64,000 nt of DNA from Tubulanus polymorphus (GCF_964204645.1 NC_134025.1:980001-1044000); one strand, 5' to 3'. Shown: positions 11,773-25,216, numbered from the stretch's first letter. Notes: generated from the sequence alone by a model not told the origin. Translations and numbers: made by a program.

Positions 11773-12897
11773 TGCATTTATCTACAGTTTACACGGATTC
11801 GAGTGTTTTATTCAAATACTAATAAACTAACTGCATTATTCCAACATATCGCAATTATTTTTTTTTTTTTGGTATTTATTCAGAGATAACATCAAAATCA
11901 ATGATCACCAATAACAGTGTTTTACAATTAAACCATCTATCATCATAATAATTATTAATACTACTATTTTTTACTATCATATTTCCACCGATTCGGGTAA
12001 AACCCACCCGAAAATCTAAACTACGATTGAATTATAATACGAAATATTGGTCAAATAAAGATAAATAACGTGGTTAATCTTAAACAGTGACAAATAATGA
12101 AGTTCTAATACGTATTCTACAGGATCTGTCTCCTGGGCTGATCGAATGATTAATCTGTTGTTATTCGAGCTCGGTTGCACAAAGACGAATATTACATCTA
12201 CCTAAGTTCGATTCAATGCACTGAAAGGTTTACAAACATTTCACGATTTCGCTTAAATAAAAAATCCCGTGCATTTAAATCTATCGAAATGAAACCCCAA
12301 AGTTACAGCCATCATCAGGTCTTAACGAAACGTCTTGGTTTCATTTTAATAAATTTCAATCGCTTAAAATCTTATTATGGAACTTTTAATCTACAGCTGA
12401 CAAGCTGAGAATTTCAGTCTAGTGATGTGAATGATGTGAAACCAGATTCAAATACTTAAAATTAACAGAATCTTTTAACAATAAAACAATGGCGGAAAAA
12501 CGTAACGACTATCATAGAATTATTAGAAACAAATACATTTCAAATTGATTGATTGATTGTGCCTCGTCAAATAGATGAGGAAAACAAGAATTACATCACA
12601 TCATGAAGTTTAATACAAATATCCTTAAACTGATCGGTCTATTTCAGAATTAATTCATCTTAAAATGTAACAATAAACCCATTCAATATTGTATTAACTA
12701 CAACACGCAATGTATTGAGAATATAGAGAGAGATACATTCAATTATTAGGAATTTGGAGAAACACAATTTTAGTTTAAAGTTAGAAGTTGAAGGTTGAAA
12801 ATATAAAATTGGAAACTCAACAGAGCTTTCAATGCAAATCCATGGATCTTGATCACTGTTTGCACACGCTGCTTGCGAAGTACCATTGGATCAAAAA
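11773..12897. other. spacer, no gene seen
   Basis: AT-rich sequence with a T-tract near 11860. It may contain part of the gene 1 3' UTR. A minus-strand AATAAA lies near 11876, but it is too far from the gene 1 stop to assign confidently. Confidence 0.4.
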
Positions 12898-13017
12898 CTC
12901 AGGATCCAATTCCACAGTTTGTTTAGATTTTACTTTTAGAGTTTACTCATTGAGAATTAACTACTAACTTTCACTCGGAGTTGACTCTAACTCACAACTG
13001 TGGAAATGGATCCTGAG
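12898..13017. repeat. palindromic MITE, family A
   Basis: The ends CTCAGGATCCAATTCCACAG and, from the right in reverse complement, CTCAGGATCCATTTCCACAG form a 120 bp palindromic element whose interior carries TTAACT/AGTTAA-type arms. Copies of the same family lie near 26.49, 52.47, 56.17 and 61.9 kb. Confidence 0.7.
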
Positions 13018-13120
13018 CCCTTACCCTGGTGAACTGGATCCTGAGCCCTTACCCTGGTGAACTGGATCCTGAGCCCTTACGCTGGTGAACTGGATCCTGA
13101 GCCCTAACCCTGGCGAACTG
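13008..13120. repeat. 28 bp tandem repeat grown from a MITE end
   Basis: Four copies of a 28 bp unit that begins GGATCCTGAGCCCTTACCCT overlap and extend the right end of the family A MITE. The unit contains the MITE terminus GGATCCTGAG, so the array appears to have arisen by local duplication of the element's edge. Confidence 0.75.
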
Positions 13121-13327
13121 GTTCCCGGTGAGTATCAATAAAATTACATATTTTCAACGTTTAAAATCTAACTCTATTTGTATTATGTACACAGATGAAC
13201 TCATTTCAAACAATTGTAGGTAAATATTAATTAGCGGCTGCCACCTTAAAACAACAAACACTTTGTGAGGGACGATCATTAAAACATCCTCCATTCATAA
13301 TACAACACGTTTGCGTTTGATGAAATC

Positions 13328-16300
13328 CTATGATAAATAATTAGCGCGCATTGGTGTCTTTTTATGCCAGTCAGAATATTGTGCATCTCCTTTTCTGCGA
13401 CGAAAAGTCCAATTTTTATAACGGCTACTTTGGCTATTACTACCCGTATTATTAGAATTATGATCAGCATCGGTCGAGTCATCATCCTCCGAATATTCCA
13501 CCGTCTTTTCGGCCGCATTGTTTTTCTGTTTCATAATCGACGTTTCCGATCTATTTCTGACGTCACGTCCGGTGCTGGTCGTTGTGCCGTTAGAATTATT
13601 GGAAGTTCGTTTTTTACGCGGGGTTAATTTCGTTTCTGGAATGTTGCCGTTGTCGTCATGATGAAACATGTAACAGTCGTCTTGTAGAAGACAGTTAGAT
13701 TTATGCGAATCGATACGATTACTTTGATCATTGGCGCATTTTCGTTTAATGTTACAATCGGTTATATTTATACGACCGTTCACTGGTGGTGAAACTGTAG
13801 ACGCTGTCTTAACATCTTTCAATCGTTCAGATCTACAGTACAAGACTCGATCTGAATTTTTCTGTAGCACTGTTTTCCCGGAAATGCTGCGGAAATGATT
13901 GAATCCGGGTTGTCGTTTTACTGACGGCACTTTCACGGGTTTCACTTTATCGCTGAAAGGTTTTTGTTGTTTTTTATTTTCGGTATTGTCGAGTGATTCA
14001 GTAGAATCAGATTTACCACGCGTTAAAGCAGACGGATGGCGTTTGAACGTTATTTCAGGATCGCTATCCAAATCTGACGAGTCGCTCGATATCGATAACT
14101 TCCGGTGCCACCGCCCAATCAGCGCGTACGATTCCGCTGACGCAGCGGATGACGTCATTAGGGGAATGTCTTCGAATTTGGGAGTTGTAGAATCGGTTGA
14201 CGTTGTGAGTCGATTATCGGCACTGGGTCTACTTCCTGTTTGAATCTTTGATAAATGCGAATGTTTATTATTGGAAGAACGCTGTTTCACGAAACGTCGT
14301 ATTTCACTCAACGGCGCTGTTTTACTATTGTTAACCGTACTTTGACGTAACTGATATTTAGGCGCTCGTTGACCTTCACAACGGCGATCCGAAGGTCGTT
14401 GATTAGACGAATCTATTGCGCTATTTTCACGGCGATTATTCGGTGTTGTCGTACTACACCCATCACGTGATGACGTATCATTCCGCGGTAATTTTCTCAT
14501 AGTCTGTCTCGAACGGGATTTAGCGGTAAGCCTCTTCAACAACCTGTCCATCCTCTGAGTCGATATCACTACCGCGTTGCTGGTTACTCCCTTTCTGAAA
14601 GTATACTTCTTCACTATACTACTAGCATTGCCGCGATATTTCCGTGATCTCCTCACGCATCGGCCAATCTGTTTCATTTCATTTCTCCGGGAACTGATGG
14701 TGGTTGATGTTGATGCGTTGTGTTTCGTATTGCGGGATTTCAGTGAGTTGCTGTTGCTGCCGCTGCTGTATCCTGTAAGCGGGCTCGTGGTCGGAGAACG
14801 ATCCCCGCACAAATACGACTTGCTACGCGGCGTTGCATTGCTAGAATTTACCGTTATACTTGCTGCGTCGCGCTCGTTGAAATCGGCTTTAGGCGAATCA
14901 GGAAGTATCATCTCATTACCAGACAGTTTATGTTCGCTAATAATAACTGTAGATTGTTGTTGATGTGGAACAGAGTTTAATGCCTCTACGCTGTTGTATT
15001 CACAATCAGTATCTGAATCTGTATACGCGATCGTTTCATGACTACTTTTAGTTTTCGATTCCGAAGTTTGTAAAATGTGTCCGTTAGAATCGTCCGCCGA
15101 TTGGTCATTCTGTTTTCTTGTTTCTGTCGGTTCACACATGGTTTGTTTTGATACGTGCTCTTTTAAAGGGTTACCACCAGTTTTAACCGTTATCCCTTCG
15201 TCATTCTTAACAGAAATTTCATTTTTTGCTTTCACGATATTTTCGAAGTTTACACCCCCTTCGCAATGCGTCAATTCTTCAGTATTCTCATTTTCGATAT
15301 CCATGTTCGCGTCCGATTTTACTTTCTTCTGTTTTTTACGAACATGTTTCTTCTTCGGTTTGATTTGCTCCTCAGAACTGTGATCGAACTCAGTCTGACG
15401 CCTTCTCTTTCTAGAAACATTTCCATCCAAACGCTTCGACCGTCTTTTATTTTTTATGACGTTCCTTTTACGAGAATTAGTCGTCTTTGCTTCATCGATA
15501 TTAAACGCGCTGTTTACCGATTGCGAAACGAAGCCGGTTTGCTTGAATAAATACATATTCGGTGCCGAATTTGATTTCATCAGATTTTTTTCATCATTTT
15601 CCGTCGATTGTTCTGCCGATAAATCGACATCGTTGCAAGCTGTATTCAGTAATAACGCTGAAACTGCGAAAGTCGCTTCGTCAGAATCGATCGTCTTCAG
15701 ATCCAATAATTCACAGGTTTCTTGTTTTGATGTCGCGATGTTTGATGAATCGGAAATTTTACAATCATCAACGTTTGGTTTATCGTCGAGACCTGAATCT
15801 GTTGTAGTGTTTACATCATCAGCCGATGAGATATCGACACTTGTCTCCTCGCTATTATCTCTAAGCGTAAGTGGCTTTTCAAACTCTACCGGAAATGTTC
15901 CAATTTTGCGTGAAGGATGAACAACAGATTCTACATTATCATCTACTGTCGCAGACATCCGGTCTAACGGAGCAGCAGTTTCATCATCGTCGATACGTAT
16001 TTCTAATATTTCATCCGGTTTTTTGTCACTGGCAATTAGCGCGTTAGTGGTATTCAGAATAGACGGGTTACCACCATCAATAGACTGGTTACGCTTCTCC
16101 GCTTCTCTACGCTTTTCCTTTTCTTCGCAGTTTGACACCTCGACAATAGAAACCTCTTCTGGTTCGATCTTAAGTTGTTCAACAACGGGACAGGCTTCAG
16201 TATCTGCGACCTCGTCATCTCCAGCAGGAATCAATCCGCTATCTTCGCATAGTATTTTCAATTCTGATTTTAAATGCGGAAAATGATCAGAATCGAAACT

Positions 16301-18442
16301 ATTTTCATCCCAGAATTGAACCGGGTCGTCGTATAAATCAGCGCTCTCAGGTTCGATACAAACGACTGGAGTTTGATGAGAATTATTGCTGATCTGTGAC
16401 GTGTTGTATCGAGCGATTCGAACCTGCAATAGTTCGCCGTGTAATAATCCATCTTCGCAAACATCTGAACCGCAACAACCTTCAGAAACAACTTTCTCAG
16501 CCGATTTCTGTTGAATCGATCCTTCACTGCTCGCAACATTGCTTCTATTTTTAGACTCGGGCGACTCCGATTTTAACGGATGTTTTCGAGGTCGACCCCT
16601 TTTCTTTTTGACTTTTTGTTTCGGCGGTAGGGGTCGTTGTTGTTGCTGTTGTTTTTGCCAACCTCCCCGACGCTTGATGATCATCTCCTGAAGAGATTTC
16701 TGATGTTGTATTTGCACGTTCAGACTTTTAGCGTCGATTGGCTTCGGTGCGAGTTTACTCGTAACAGTATTAACAACCGATCCACCGCTACCACTGCAGC
16801 AGCTGCTGCTACTGGTACTAACCACTGCCGAGGATGTAGAACTAGCTTTAGGGGTATATCGTGGAATCTTTAAAGCGACGCCTTGATCACTGCCAATTTT
16901 AGATTTTCTCGTCTGTTCAATTCGTCTCCTTTGTTCGTAATGTTGCTGTATAAGGGCGACATATGCTTCGTTTGATGTTTGCATTAGTTTAGCTGCTTGT
17001 ACCGTCAGAGCCGGTGAGGTTACTGTATTCCGACGTTCAGTCGGTTTGTGAGAATGTGCAACAGGTGGCGTTAATGGTTTACCCGCTGCCGCTTCCCGTA
17101 CGGTGTCGGAAGATTTGAGATGATTCGGTGGTAACGACGACGTTTTCGTGCTATGCGCAGGAGGTGGAGCCGGTGGTCGTTCCATCGGGACCACCGGATA
17201 ACCATAACCCTGAACGGGTACGAGCACTGATCCTTTCTGTAAGAGACCTAACGACAGCGGCATTTGTAAAACCATCGATTGAAGCAGTGATAAATTTGCC
17301 GCAACTTGAGCCGCGGTAGATGAACTGTCATGGCTGCTCGATGACGTAGATACAGTTCCGGTTGGCATCTGAGCGCGTGGTCCAGCCTGCGACGCTACCA
17401 ACGCCACCTGGGGACTGTGCAGGGAAGCACGGGTTGTTTTCGGGTCGAATTTCTGCATGTGTGTTTGTAGAGGGACGAATAGAGTTTTCGGAGCTCCGTC
17501 TACGAATGCAACAACTTTCTGGTACACGTCATCAACATTGTCAGCAGCGCCCTCTGTCGCTGCGGCTTCTGAAATTGTACAAATTGAAAGAACATTTAAA
17601 TGCACCAAGAAAAAGAGACATGTCCAGACTAGACTAGCTGATATCTCAAATTATAGACTAGACTAGCTGATATCTCAAATTATAGACTAGACTAGCTGAT
17701 ATCTCAAATTATAGACTAGACTAGCTGATATCTCAAATTATAGACTAGACGAGCTGATATCTCAAATTATAGACTAGACTAGCTGATATCTCAAATTATA
17801 GACTAGACTAGCTGATATCTCAAATTATAGACTAGACTAGCTGATATCTCAAATTATAGACTAGACTAGCTGATATTTCAAATTGTAGTAGTTTTCACCA
17901 AAAAATGAGATTAAATTTACATCATTTTTTCGAGTAGTTGACTTCATTAAACAGAATAGAAACTACTCTGAAATTGAAGTCGTATTCAGGACTACAACAC
18001 TATTGCCTGAAAGAAGACCCGCCTCTGATATACGTATTTTCTACAAGAAATCTACAATTTTCAAAGAACAATCGCCGCGTATACGAATTTAATCTGATGA
18101 GTGTAAGTAATTCAATATTGTCAGTAAATCCATTATTCATCCTTAAGCCATCGGATGTCCATAATTACTCGCGCTTCATCCAGCTTCACGGCTACAGACA
18201 GCCGCGAGTACAGTCCACACAGCACCGATACGCGAGTAAAGATGTTCAATATTTCCAGAGATGTGATTAATTCGACATCAACCGAACGATCTGCCGGTAA
18301 AAGCAGAAAACGCCTCTCGTAGTTCGGTAACAGTCAGCTGAGTATTCGTGATTATCAGTAATGATGGACAAACTGTTCATAATTCAAGTTGGTGACAAAG
18401 TATGTTTAATATGATCGCGATCAACTTACCCTTTTCCTCCAT
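13328..18442 (-). CDS. gene 1: long disordered AT-hook protein, unrecognised
   Basis: I do not recognise this gene. The coding parts are 18430-18442 (ATG plus Glu-Glu-Lys and one base, before a GTAAGT donor) and one large exon at 13328-17568 after a TTTCAG acceptor. Together they give 1417 residues. The small exon was chosen because its phase joins the large exon in frame; an ATG read 5' of the acceptor would lie in the intron. Residues 19-39 carry a motif Y-Q-x-V-x-A-x-V-x-G-x-P-x4-V-P shared with gene 2. A probable helix lies near 196-227, a single AT-hook (RGRPRKHP) at 328-335, and a very basic stretch at about 700-755 would serve as a nuclear localisation signal. Most of the remainder is Ser/Thr/Asn/Asp-rich and probably disordered. 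A nuclear, DNA-associated role is inferred from the AT-hook and basic clusters. No enzymatic domain is visible. Confidence 0.82.
17569..18429 (-). other. first coding-region intron of gene 1
   Basis: The 861-nt intron runs from GTAAGT (18429 downward) to a pyrimidine-rich ...TTTGTACAATTTCAG acceptor at 17569. Nearly a third of it is the 29 bp satellite listed separately. An acceptor-like TTTAACAG stands directly before the small coding exon, so a further untranslated exon probably lies upstream. Confidence 0.65.
17630..17888. repeat. 29 bp satellite inside gene 1 intron
   Basis: About nine tandem copies of a 29 bp unit (plus strand: CTGATATCTCAAATTATAGA then CTAGACTAG) are almost identical. 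The last copy has decayed (ATTTCAAATTGTAG). The array ends about 60 bp before the acceptor of the large exon. On the transcribed strand every unit ends GATATCAG, so each copy offers an AG dinucleotide in acceptor-like context. Confidence 0.95.
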
Positions 18443-20199
18443 CGCTGTTAAACCACGATCACCAATCGCCGAGATATTCTACGTAAAGGGCCATACATGT
18501 CTGTTAGCGATTCTACAAAAATAATGTCAAATATCGCTGAATTAGTTTATTTGTTCTGGATTGTATATTTCGAAATCTTGTCACATCATTGGTATTTCGT
18601 CGTCGAAACGTTTGAATAAACTACACAAGCTCAAGGAATGATTTTCGGTCTTTTTTTTTCATTCTTGTCTGATTTTTATATTGATATTAAACATCAATGT
18701 CAGATAAGGAATTATAATATGTAGCTAGCTTTCTGTGTGGGTTCTAACTCTGTTTCTATTTAGCCGAACAGAGCCGAACATATTCCCAAAATATCCAGTC
18801 TATGGATCAATAAATTCCCACAAAGGAAATACCGATAATCCCCGATATAGCGACGGTTTTTATGGTCCATTTTGGTTGTAAAGACCGCTCAATAAAAAAA
18901 TAATTGCCTCCTAACTCTCCCAATGACATCATCAAAAAATCCCTAGTGGTGATATTTTCAGTTAGAATACACATGATTATAGGTAATCTCATGACGTCAT
19001 AGGAGGATTAAGGAGGCAGCCATAGTCCTCTCTCGATAGGTCAGACATATATATTTGTGGACGGGTTAACTGCGACCAATTGACGTTAAACAGCGCATGT
19101 ATATTATACACAACTCATTTACCCCTCACAGGAATTGACTAATGTACCTTAAAACCCAAAGGGAATTAATATCAGTTTCTTTTCCTGCGACGTGAAGATG
19201 ACATCCACGCATATCGCATCGTTATTCCACTTGTTGCGCATATCACTGATTTTCTATACACTACTATCACCCGCGGATGATTTGTCCAGGGTCAAACTGG
19301 TCTAACTGGTCCCGAACCAGAATGTATTCAGTAACCTGTCTCTGGTTTAGTTTCACGATCAGATATTTTCACAAGCCACGTATCGGCTATGTTGGTAGTT
19401 GGTATAAGCCCATCCGATTATAGAAGATTACCGCCAACGATTATATATAACTAACTAGACCAGTCTAGAGTCAAATTTGGCCCGTGCCCATTTAGAGAGC
19501 GCGGTCACACGTAAATCACTAACTCGTTACTGAAAACGATGCCGTGGCAAATGAACTGACTCACTTCCAAAACCAGTAAACATTCACAACGAATAATCTG
19601 ACCCACGCTTAAAATTTGGTACTGTCCGACGATTTTAGTCGGGCTTTATTTTTCTCGGCTCAAAAATGCTCGTGTGATCGCGACTAAGATGCTTCGAGCC
19701 CCGAAAGGATACATGCGAGGTCTTATTTCAGTAGGAGTTGCCGTTTTGATCTGCACTTCAAATAAACTTCGGTTTGATGCTTCAAACATTATTGATATAA
19801 TATTTAGTCGCCTGGAGTTGATTTGAATGTTTGTGTTGATTTGTTTATTTTGCAGATCGAATATTCGTATTGAAATTTGTGGGTTTGATGTTCGTATAGG
19901 AGGCAATTAAACATTCGCTAATCAAAAGCAAAATATCAGAAGACGAATAACTGGCCGTAAGGCTGACTAATTTGTCAAAGATTTTTATAATGATTGTAGC
20001 AGATATTTCAAAACTCAGAAAAAAATGCTCTTGCGCACGAGTCATTGTGAAATTAAGTTTTTAATCATATCTCACCATATTGTCTGAGGTGAAAATATAT
20101 AAATCTGTTGTATTGGTGCACGGGGAAATAGAATCGTCGTAGTATAACGAACTCGGCGGCATGTCGGCATCTCCGGGGAAATTTTTCAAAAAATACTAA
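18443..20199. other. upstream region of gene 1, no further gene seen
   Basis: This stretch presumably includes gene 1's leader and perhaps its promoter, but I cannot place a transcription start. No other supported feature is seen. Confidence 0.4.
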
Positions 20200-21088
20200 G
20201 AGGTAGGTTATCTCTGGCTGGTTGGTTGGTGAGGTAGGTTATCTCTGGTTGGTTGGTGAGGTAGGTTATCTCTGGCTGGTTGGTTGGTGAGGTAGGTTAT
20301 CTCTGGCTGGTTGGTTGGTGAGGTAGGTTATCTCTGGCTGGCTGGTGAGGTAGGTTATCTCTGGCTGGTTGGTGAGGTAGGTTATCTCTGGCTGGTTGGT
20401 TGGTGAGGTAGGTTATCTCTGGTTGGTTGGTGAGGTAGGTTATCTCTGGCTGGTTGGTGAGGTAGGTTATCTCTGGCTGGTTGGTTGGTGAGGTAGGTTA
20501 TCTCTGGTTGGTTGGTGAGGTAGGTTATCTCTGGTTGGTTGGTGAGGTAGGTTATCTCTGGCTGGTTGGTGAGGTAGGTTATCTCTGGCTGGTTGGTTGG
20601 TGAGGTAGGTTATCTCTGGCTGGTTGGTGAGGTAGGTTATCTCTGGCTGGTTGGTTGGTGAGGTAGGTTATCTCTGGCTGGTTGGTTGGTGAGGTAGGTT
20701 ATCTCTGGCTGGTTGGTTGGTGAGGTAGGTTATCTCTGGCTGGTTGGTTGGTGAGGTAGGTTATCTCTGGCTAGCTGGTTGGTGAGGTAGGTTATCTCTG
20801 GCTGGTTGGTGAGGTAGGTTATCTCTGGTTGGTTGGTGAGGTAGGTTATCTCTGGCTGGTTGGTGAGGTAGGTTATCTCTGGCTGGCTGGTTGGTGAGGT
20901 AGGTTATCTCTGGTTGGTTGGTGAGGTAGGTTATCTCTGGCTAGCTGGTTGGTGAGGTAGGTTATCTCTGGTTGGTTGGTGAGGTAGGTTATCTCTGGTT
21001 GGTTGGTGAGGTAGGTTATCTCTGGCTGGTTGGTGAGGTAGGTTATCTCTGGTTGGTTGGTGAGGTAGGTTATCTCTGGTTGGTTGGT
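20200..21088. repeat. 27/31 bp minisatellite, about 30 copies
   Basis: The array repeats GAGGTAGGTTATCTCTGG followed by a variable number of CTGG/TTGG tetramers, giving mainly 27 and 31 bp units over 890 bp. The GAGGTAGGTTATCTCTGG core is nearly invariant, and the length variation is confined to the TTGG tail. There are no spacers of differing sequence, so it is not a CRISPR array. Confidence 0.97.
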
Positions 21089-21530
21089 ATATACCGACTT
21101 GTTAATCAAATTCAAATATACGTGTACAAGATTTATACATTGCGCAACTGAGGAAACTGTTTTCTTCGCACGAAAGTTTGCCGATCGTAATTATTTGTAT
21201 TCGTATTCCGTTTCCAGGATATAAAAACAAAAGTTACGTAAAAACCATTGAGGAGAATAAGTGGCTGGTTATATAATTCGTATGGAGTCGCGAACTGTTT
21301 CAATTACGGCGCGCGACATGGAACGAATTAAACTCCGTTTTATTCGTGTCGCATAAAACCGTCGAATTTATCGACAAAGTGTAATTTTACAGATTAACGT
21401 TATACTTAAAGTGTCTCTGGATCCGCACGAAACATTTTATATTTCCTGTTGTCTAATTATTCTATCGTTAAAACCAATACTTTTCCACCGCTAGAGTTAA
21501 ACAAAGAATTTATGCAAATACCTCTCAATG

Positions 21531-21531
<1 letters not shown>

Positions 21532-21577
<46 letters not shown>
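21532..21577. repeat. (TA)n microsatellite
   Basis: An uninterrupted TA dinucleotide run of about 23 units. Confidence 0.95.
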
Positions 21578-21579
<2 letters not shown>

Positions 21580-22590
21580 AAAGAAACAACAAAATCCAAT
21601 CGGGCAATTAATCTAAATATGACGGGTTATTTATTTACAGATTAAGGACCCTTTCCATGTCCGCAATTATACTGCGAACTCCTAAAAACCACAATGGTGC
21701 CTTTACGAAATTCACTGGTTGATTTTGACCTTGAAATATGATATTATCACTTTTATCAATCGTCCTCTTATCTAACCGATTTCTATAATCTGTTGCCCTT
21801 TACAAACCCATCACATCTGCCGAAAAGGCGAAGATTTTAGGAAAAGATCGCGGCTCCGCTTCTTGTTGAAAAGGGCACCATTTTTGCTATTTGCACCAAA
21901 AGGCCACTCACACGCGATATGATATTCACACAAACTTTTTACAATTTTTAGTCTTTTTCATGCCTTTTTACCTAAATGAAGACCAGCTTTAGAAAAGTCC
22001 TGACAAAAAAAGGGTTTGTTTCTTTTTGCTTTAAACGGAGTTCAATACAGTTTGAATTAAAACCCTAACGTAAACTCAACGCAACGTTATGAAAAACACC
22101 TTAAGTGCCGTAGAGCGGGAAGAGTGTTTGGAGCTAATGCGGGAAATCCCTTGCGGTCAAGGCTGTTGACATTTACGTATCAGATTGAAGGTCATTCGTT
22201 ATCTACGTGTTGCGTATGGGTGACATTTTCAAGTTTTCCGATATAGATAAAAGTAAACCCTTGTTGGACCCAGATTTCTTAAAACATATTCCAGGCAGGC
22301 CGCTGAGCTTATAATTATGGAGAAAAATATTAATCAAACGAATCAAGAAATAATGAACTTCTGTACAAAGAAAAAATACCAAATGATTTCCGAGATAATA
22401 GACCTATAAATAGGTCTTTAATCGCATATATATATATCTAACGCTTGGTTGCGAAATTCTTTCAATGAATCAAGGTTGAATATCGTTTTTGTCGCATATA
22501 TTTTTATGACTTTTTGATTGACGATCATTTCTTAAAGCCGTTTTTTTCTTTACCACACAAGGAATGAAGCTGTCACTTGATGTCCTCACA

Positions 22591-22615
22591 GATAGATAGA
22601 TAGATAGATAGATAT
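22591..22615. repeat. (GATA)n microsatellite
   Basis: Five to six GATA units run into TATATA. Confidence 0.85.
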
Positions 22616-23925
22616 ATACAAATAGCTGCGGGGGTTTTTAGTATAAAACTGTACAGTCACATCGAATTCAGTTGTGTATATATGTCGGGTGTAGGATGTT
22701 GGATTGAGAGAGATCGTTATATTTCAGAAAGAGTATCGCGGTATGTACACAGCGGTGCGTGGTGCCACAAAGAGCGCGCAGTATTTGCGCGTCTCGCGCC
22801 ATTAGACCGAACGCTGATGAAAACAGTGCGTAATATTAACGATCTTACCTGAGCCTTAAACGCAGAAATTCAACTCCTTTCAATTGACGGCTGGTAGGGC
22901 CCGGTTGTCCGGCGATGGTGGTTGGTTCAATCGAGTAGGTTATCGTTAGAACTGGTAGAATATGTCGCTGTATATAGTCAAACCACCAGGCCCGAATTGT
23001 GTACGGCGGTGCGCTTGCCTATTGATCGCTGTAAACATCGACAACAGCACTAGCCAATCAAAATTCGCCTTCCTCTGATAAACTATGCAGCTCTGGTAGC
23101 GTACGTGACTCATTATATAAGCGATATGTACTGAACAGGCGAGTTTCGGTTTGACACGACTGTACTACCGATATTCTCCGCGGCCGTCCTTTTCCCTGTG
23201 GCGGATCGGGGCGAAATGTTGCAATATCCCGAGGAAGGACGCTATTGACGGGCTGATATTATCTTTCAAAAACTCACAACCAGCGATGAAACGATTACCA
23301 TAGATTCTATTTTCCTGATATTTCCAGACGTTTTGACTTGTTCCTATTTTCCGCGTTGAAATCATTTTGAATAAACTCTGAACATGGGACGACGTGATCA
23401 TCTCTCATAAACTTCAGCTGAATATTGTGATTTGTTTATTAAACCCCATCGCAACAAACCCTTCGAAAATAATGATACATTTTTTAAGTAGAAATCAATT
23501 ATAATCGTTTCATTTACAGTAAAGTTTCGTTATCAGCAAATGGAAAAGCAATATCTTACACTTCATTTTAATTCTCTGACCACAGTTTTAATTATCTAAA
23601 GTCAATTATTGGTTCGGATTCAAACTTGTTGCGCAATTAGTAAATTGAAGTTGAATAATTCACGATGTCGTACCGTATTCATAGTTGGCACGTTTTATTT
23701 TCGATTTTTTTTTGTCAATTTTGTTATTGAAAAATATTGTTTCGCTCAACGCAAAAGGACGCAGCGCAATTAGACAAAACTATCGTGAAATAAAAGCATT
23801 GAAAAGGAAAAACAAAAACGTATGATTGAGCGAAACCGACCGAGTGGATTATTTATTGGAAATCGGAAAGTTGGTTTGAAACGTAGAATAGTCTGTAAAT
23901 TCAGACACGGAGAATATATAACAGA

Positions 23926-24398
23926 ATTAAAACCCACTTTATTCTAATTCAAAAGATTGAAAGTAAAATTTAGTTATAATTAATTACATCAGCAATTAGA
24001 ACCGCTTTGCGAAGATGTCGTGTACTGGTTTGTGTCTCCAGTGCTGATGATCTGTAGTATAGCTACAATTAGTTTATTTACTCCACAATTATACAATTGC
24101 ACAGAGAACAAAATTATTTTACAATATACATTGCAACATTGGAAATGTATTAAACATTTGCGTATATACAACGCCAGTTTTTTTAAGGGTTTGGCAATTT
24201 GAGTTGAACAAATCAAACAACTTTACGTTATTGGGGAATCTCCGGGATGAATCTAGCTCTGGATTCCTGGAAGTACGGGCAGACGAGTAAAACGTGATAT
24301 TCATATTGCTCTAGGATTTCGGAATTTAATTCGTTAAATCAAAAACTAATTCTTGATGAATGAATTTCGTTTTGAATTTTTATAAAGTGGGTTTCAAT
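23926..24398. mobile_element. non-autonomous DNA transposon with about 29 bp TIRs
   Basis: The left end ATTAAAACCCACTTTATTCT and the right end in reverse complement ATTGAAACCCACTTTATAAA are imperfect inverted repeats 473 bp apart, continuing inward through AATTCAAAA. The interior is AT-rich with no transposase-like frame. I could not define a target-site duplication, so the class is unknown. Confidence 0.5.
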
Positions 24399-25216
24399 CT
24401 TACTACTCCACATCTGAACGGGCTAGGAGATGTAATCACCATCGGTTACTGTGGTTATCCGGATAATTTAGGGCCCGGTTTTACAGACTGGTCCCAGGGG
24501 TCTAGGTTAAAGATGATACTAATCTCAGATTAATCGGGTCCTGGATGAAAGTTTGCGCGTGCAACAGTTGACCATGAAATCCAGCGAGAAATTGCGTGTT
24601 TTATTCCCTACGTAGAAACTTCAAAGTGAAACGGAATAATTTTACAATTGAAATAAAATCCAACTCTTTTTACAAATGCAATGGATATTTCTGTAAAAGA
24701 TAAATCATTTCGAACAAATACACGAGCTTTGATGAAATAAGGAAAAATCGAAATTTTCAAGTATCGTGTTCAGTCATTATCGACATTTAAAAAGACGATC
24801 AGTTCGAAATTCAGGGAATTTGCTTGCATAGAAGAAAAACGCTGGCTGGTTTAGTTCTGGTTGATACTACCAGGCGGCGATGCTTGTTCTATTAGATGTG
24901 GTTCGGCTAGCGTGTCTTGGGAGAAACAATCTCAGATATCCGCCATGATTACGCATGTAATATTGTTTTATGTGACATTATATCATGATCACAGTATTTA
25001 AGATGCGTCAAAGCTTTTTGCCGAAATATAACTTACATGTTTAGGAAAAAGGACATTGCCGCATATTTTTGTCAAATAGAAAAAGATCTAAAATCTCATT
25101 TGTTATTTGGAATGTGTTATTTTTTGCGCGCTCTATGTAATTCATAAAAGATCACTTTGATCACTTTCGTGACGATAAATACATTGAAAATTTGTCGCGT
25201 GACAAAAAAAAATATC
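24399..25216. other. intergenic, no gene seen
   Basis: The sequence near 24470-24545 (GGGCCCGGTTTTACAGACTGG) resembles the end of the GGATCC-type MITEs but is too degraded to call. Nothing else is supported. Confidence 0.4.

Larger units (their letters stand above)
21089..23925. other. intergenic, simple repeats only
   Basis: No supported exon. It contains a (TA)n tract at 21532-21577 and a short (GATA)n at 22591-22615. A 78-codon minus-strand frame at 23165-23401 has no splice or domain support. Confidence 0.5.

Noticed and set aside
17569-17608. Start of gene 1 at an ATG at 17608
   Set aside because: The segment is the pyrimidine-rich end of an intron with a clear TTTCAG; a tiny first exon at 18430-18442 joins in phase.
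20200-21088. CRISPR-like repeat array
   Set aside because: Units are adjacent with no unique spacers, and the host is a eukaryote; it is a minisatellite.
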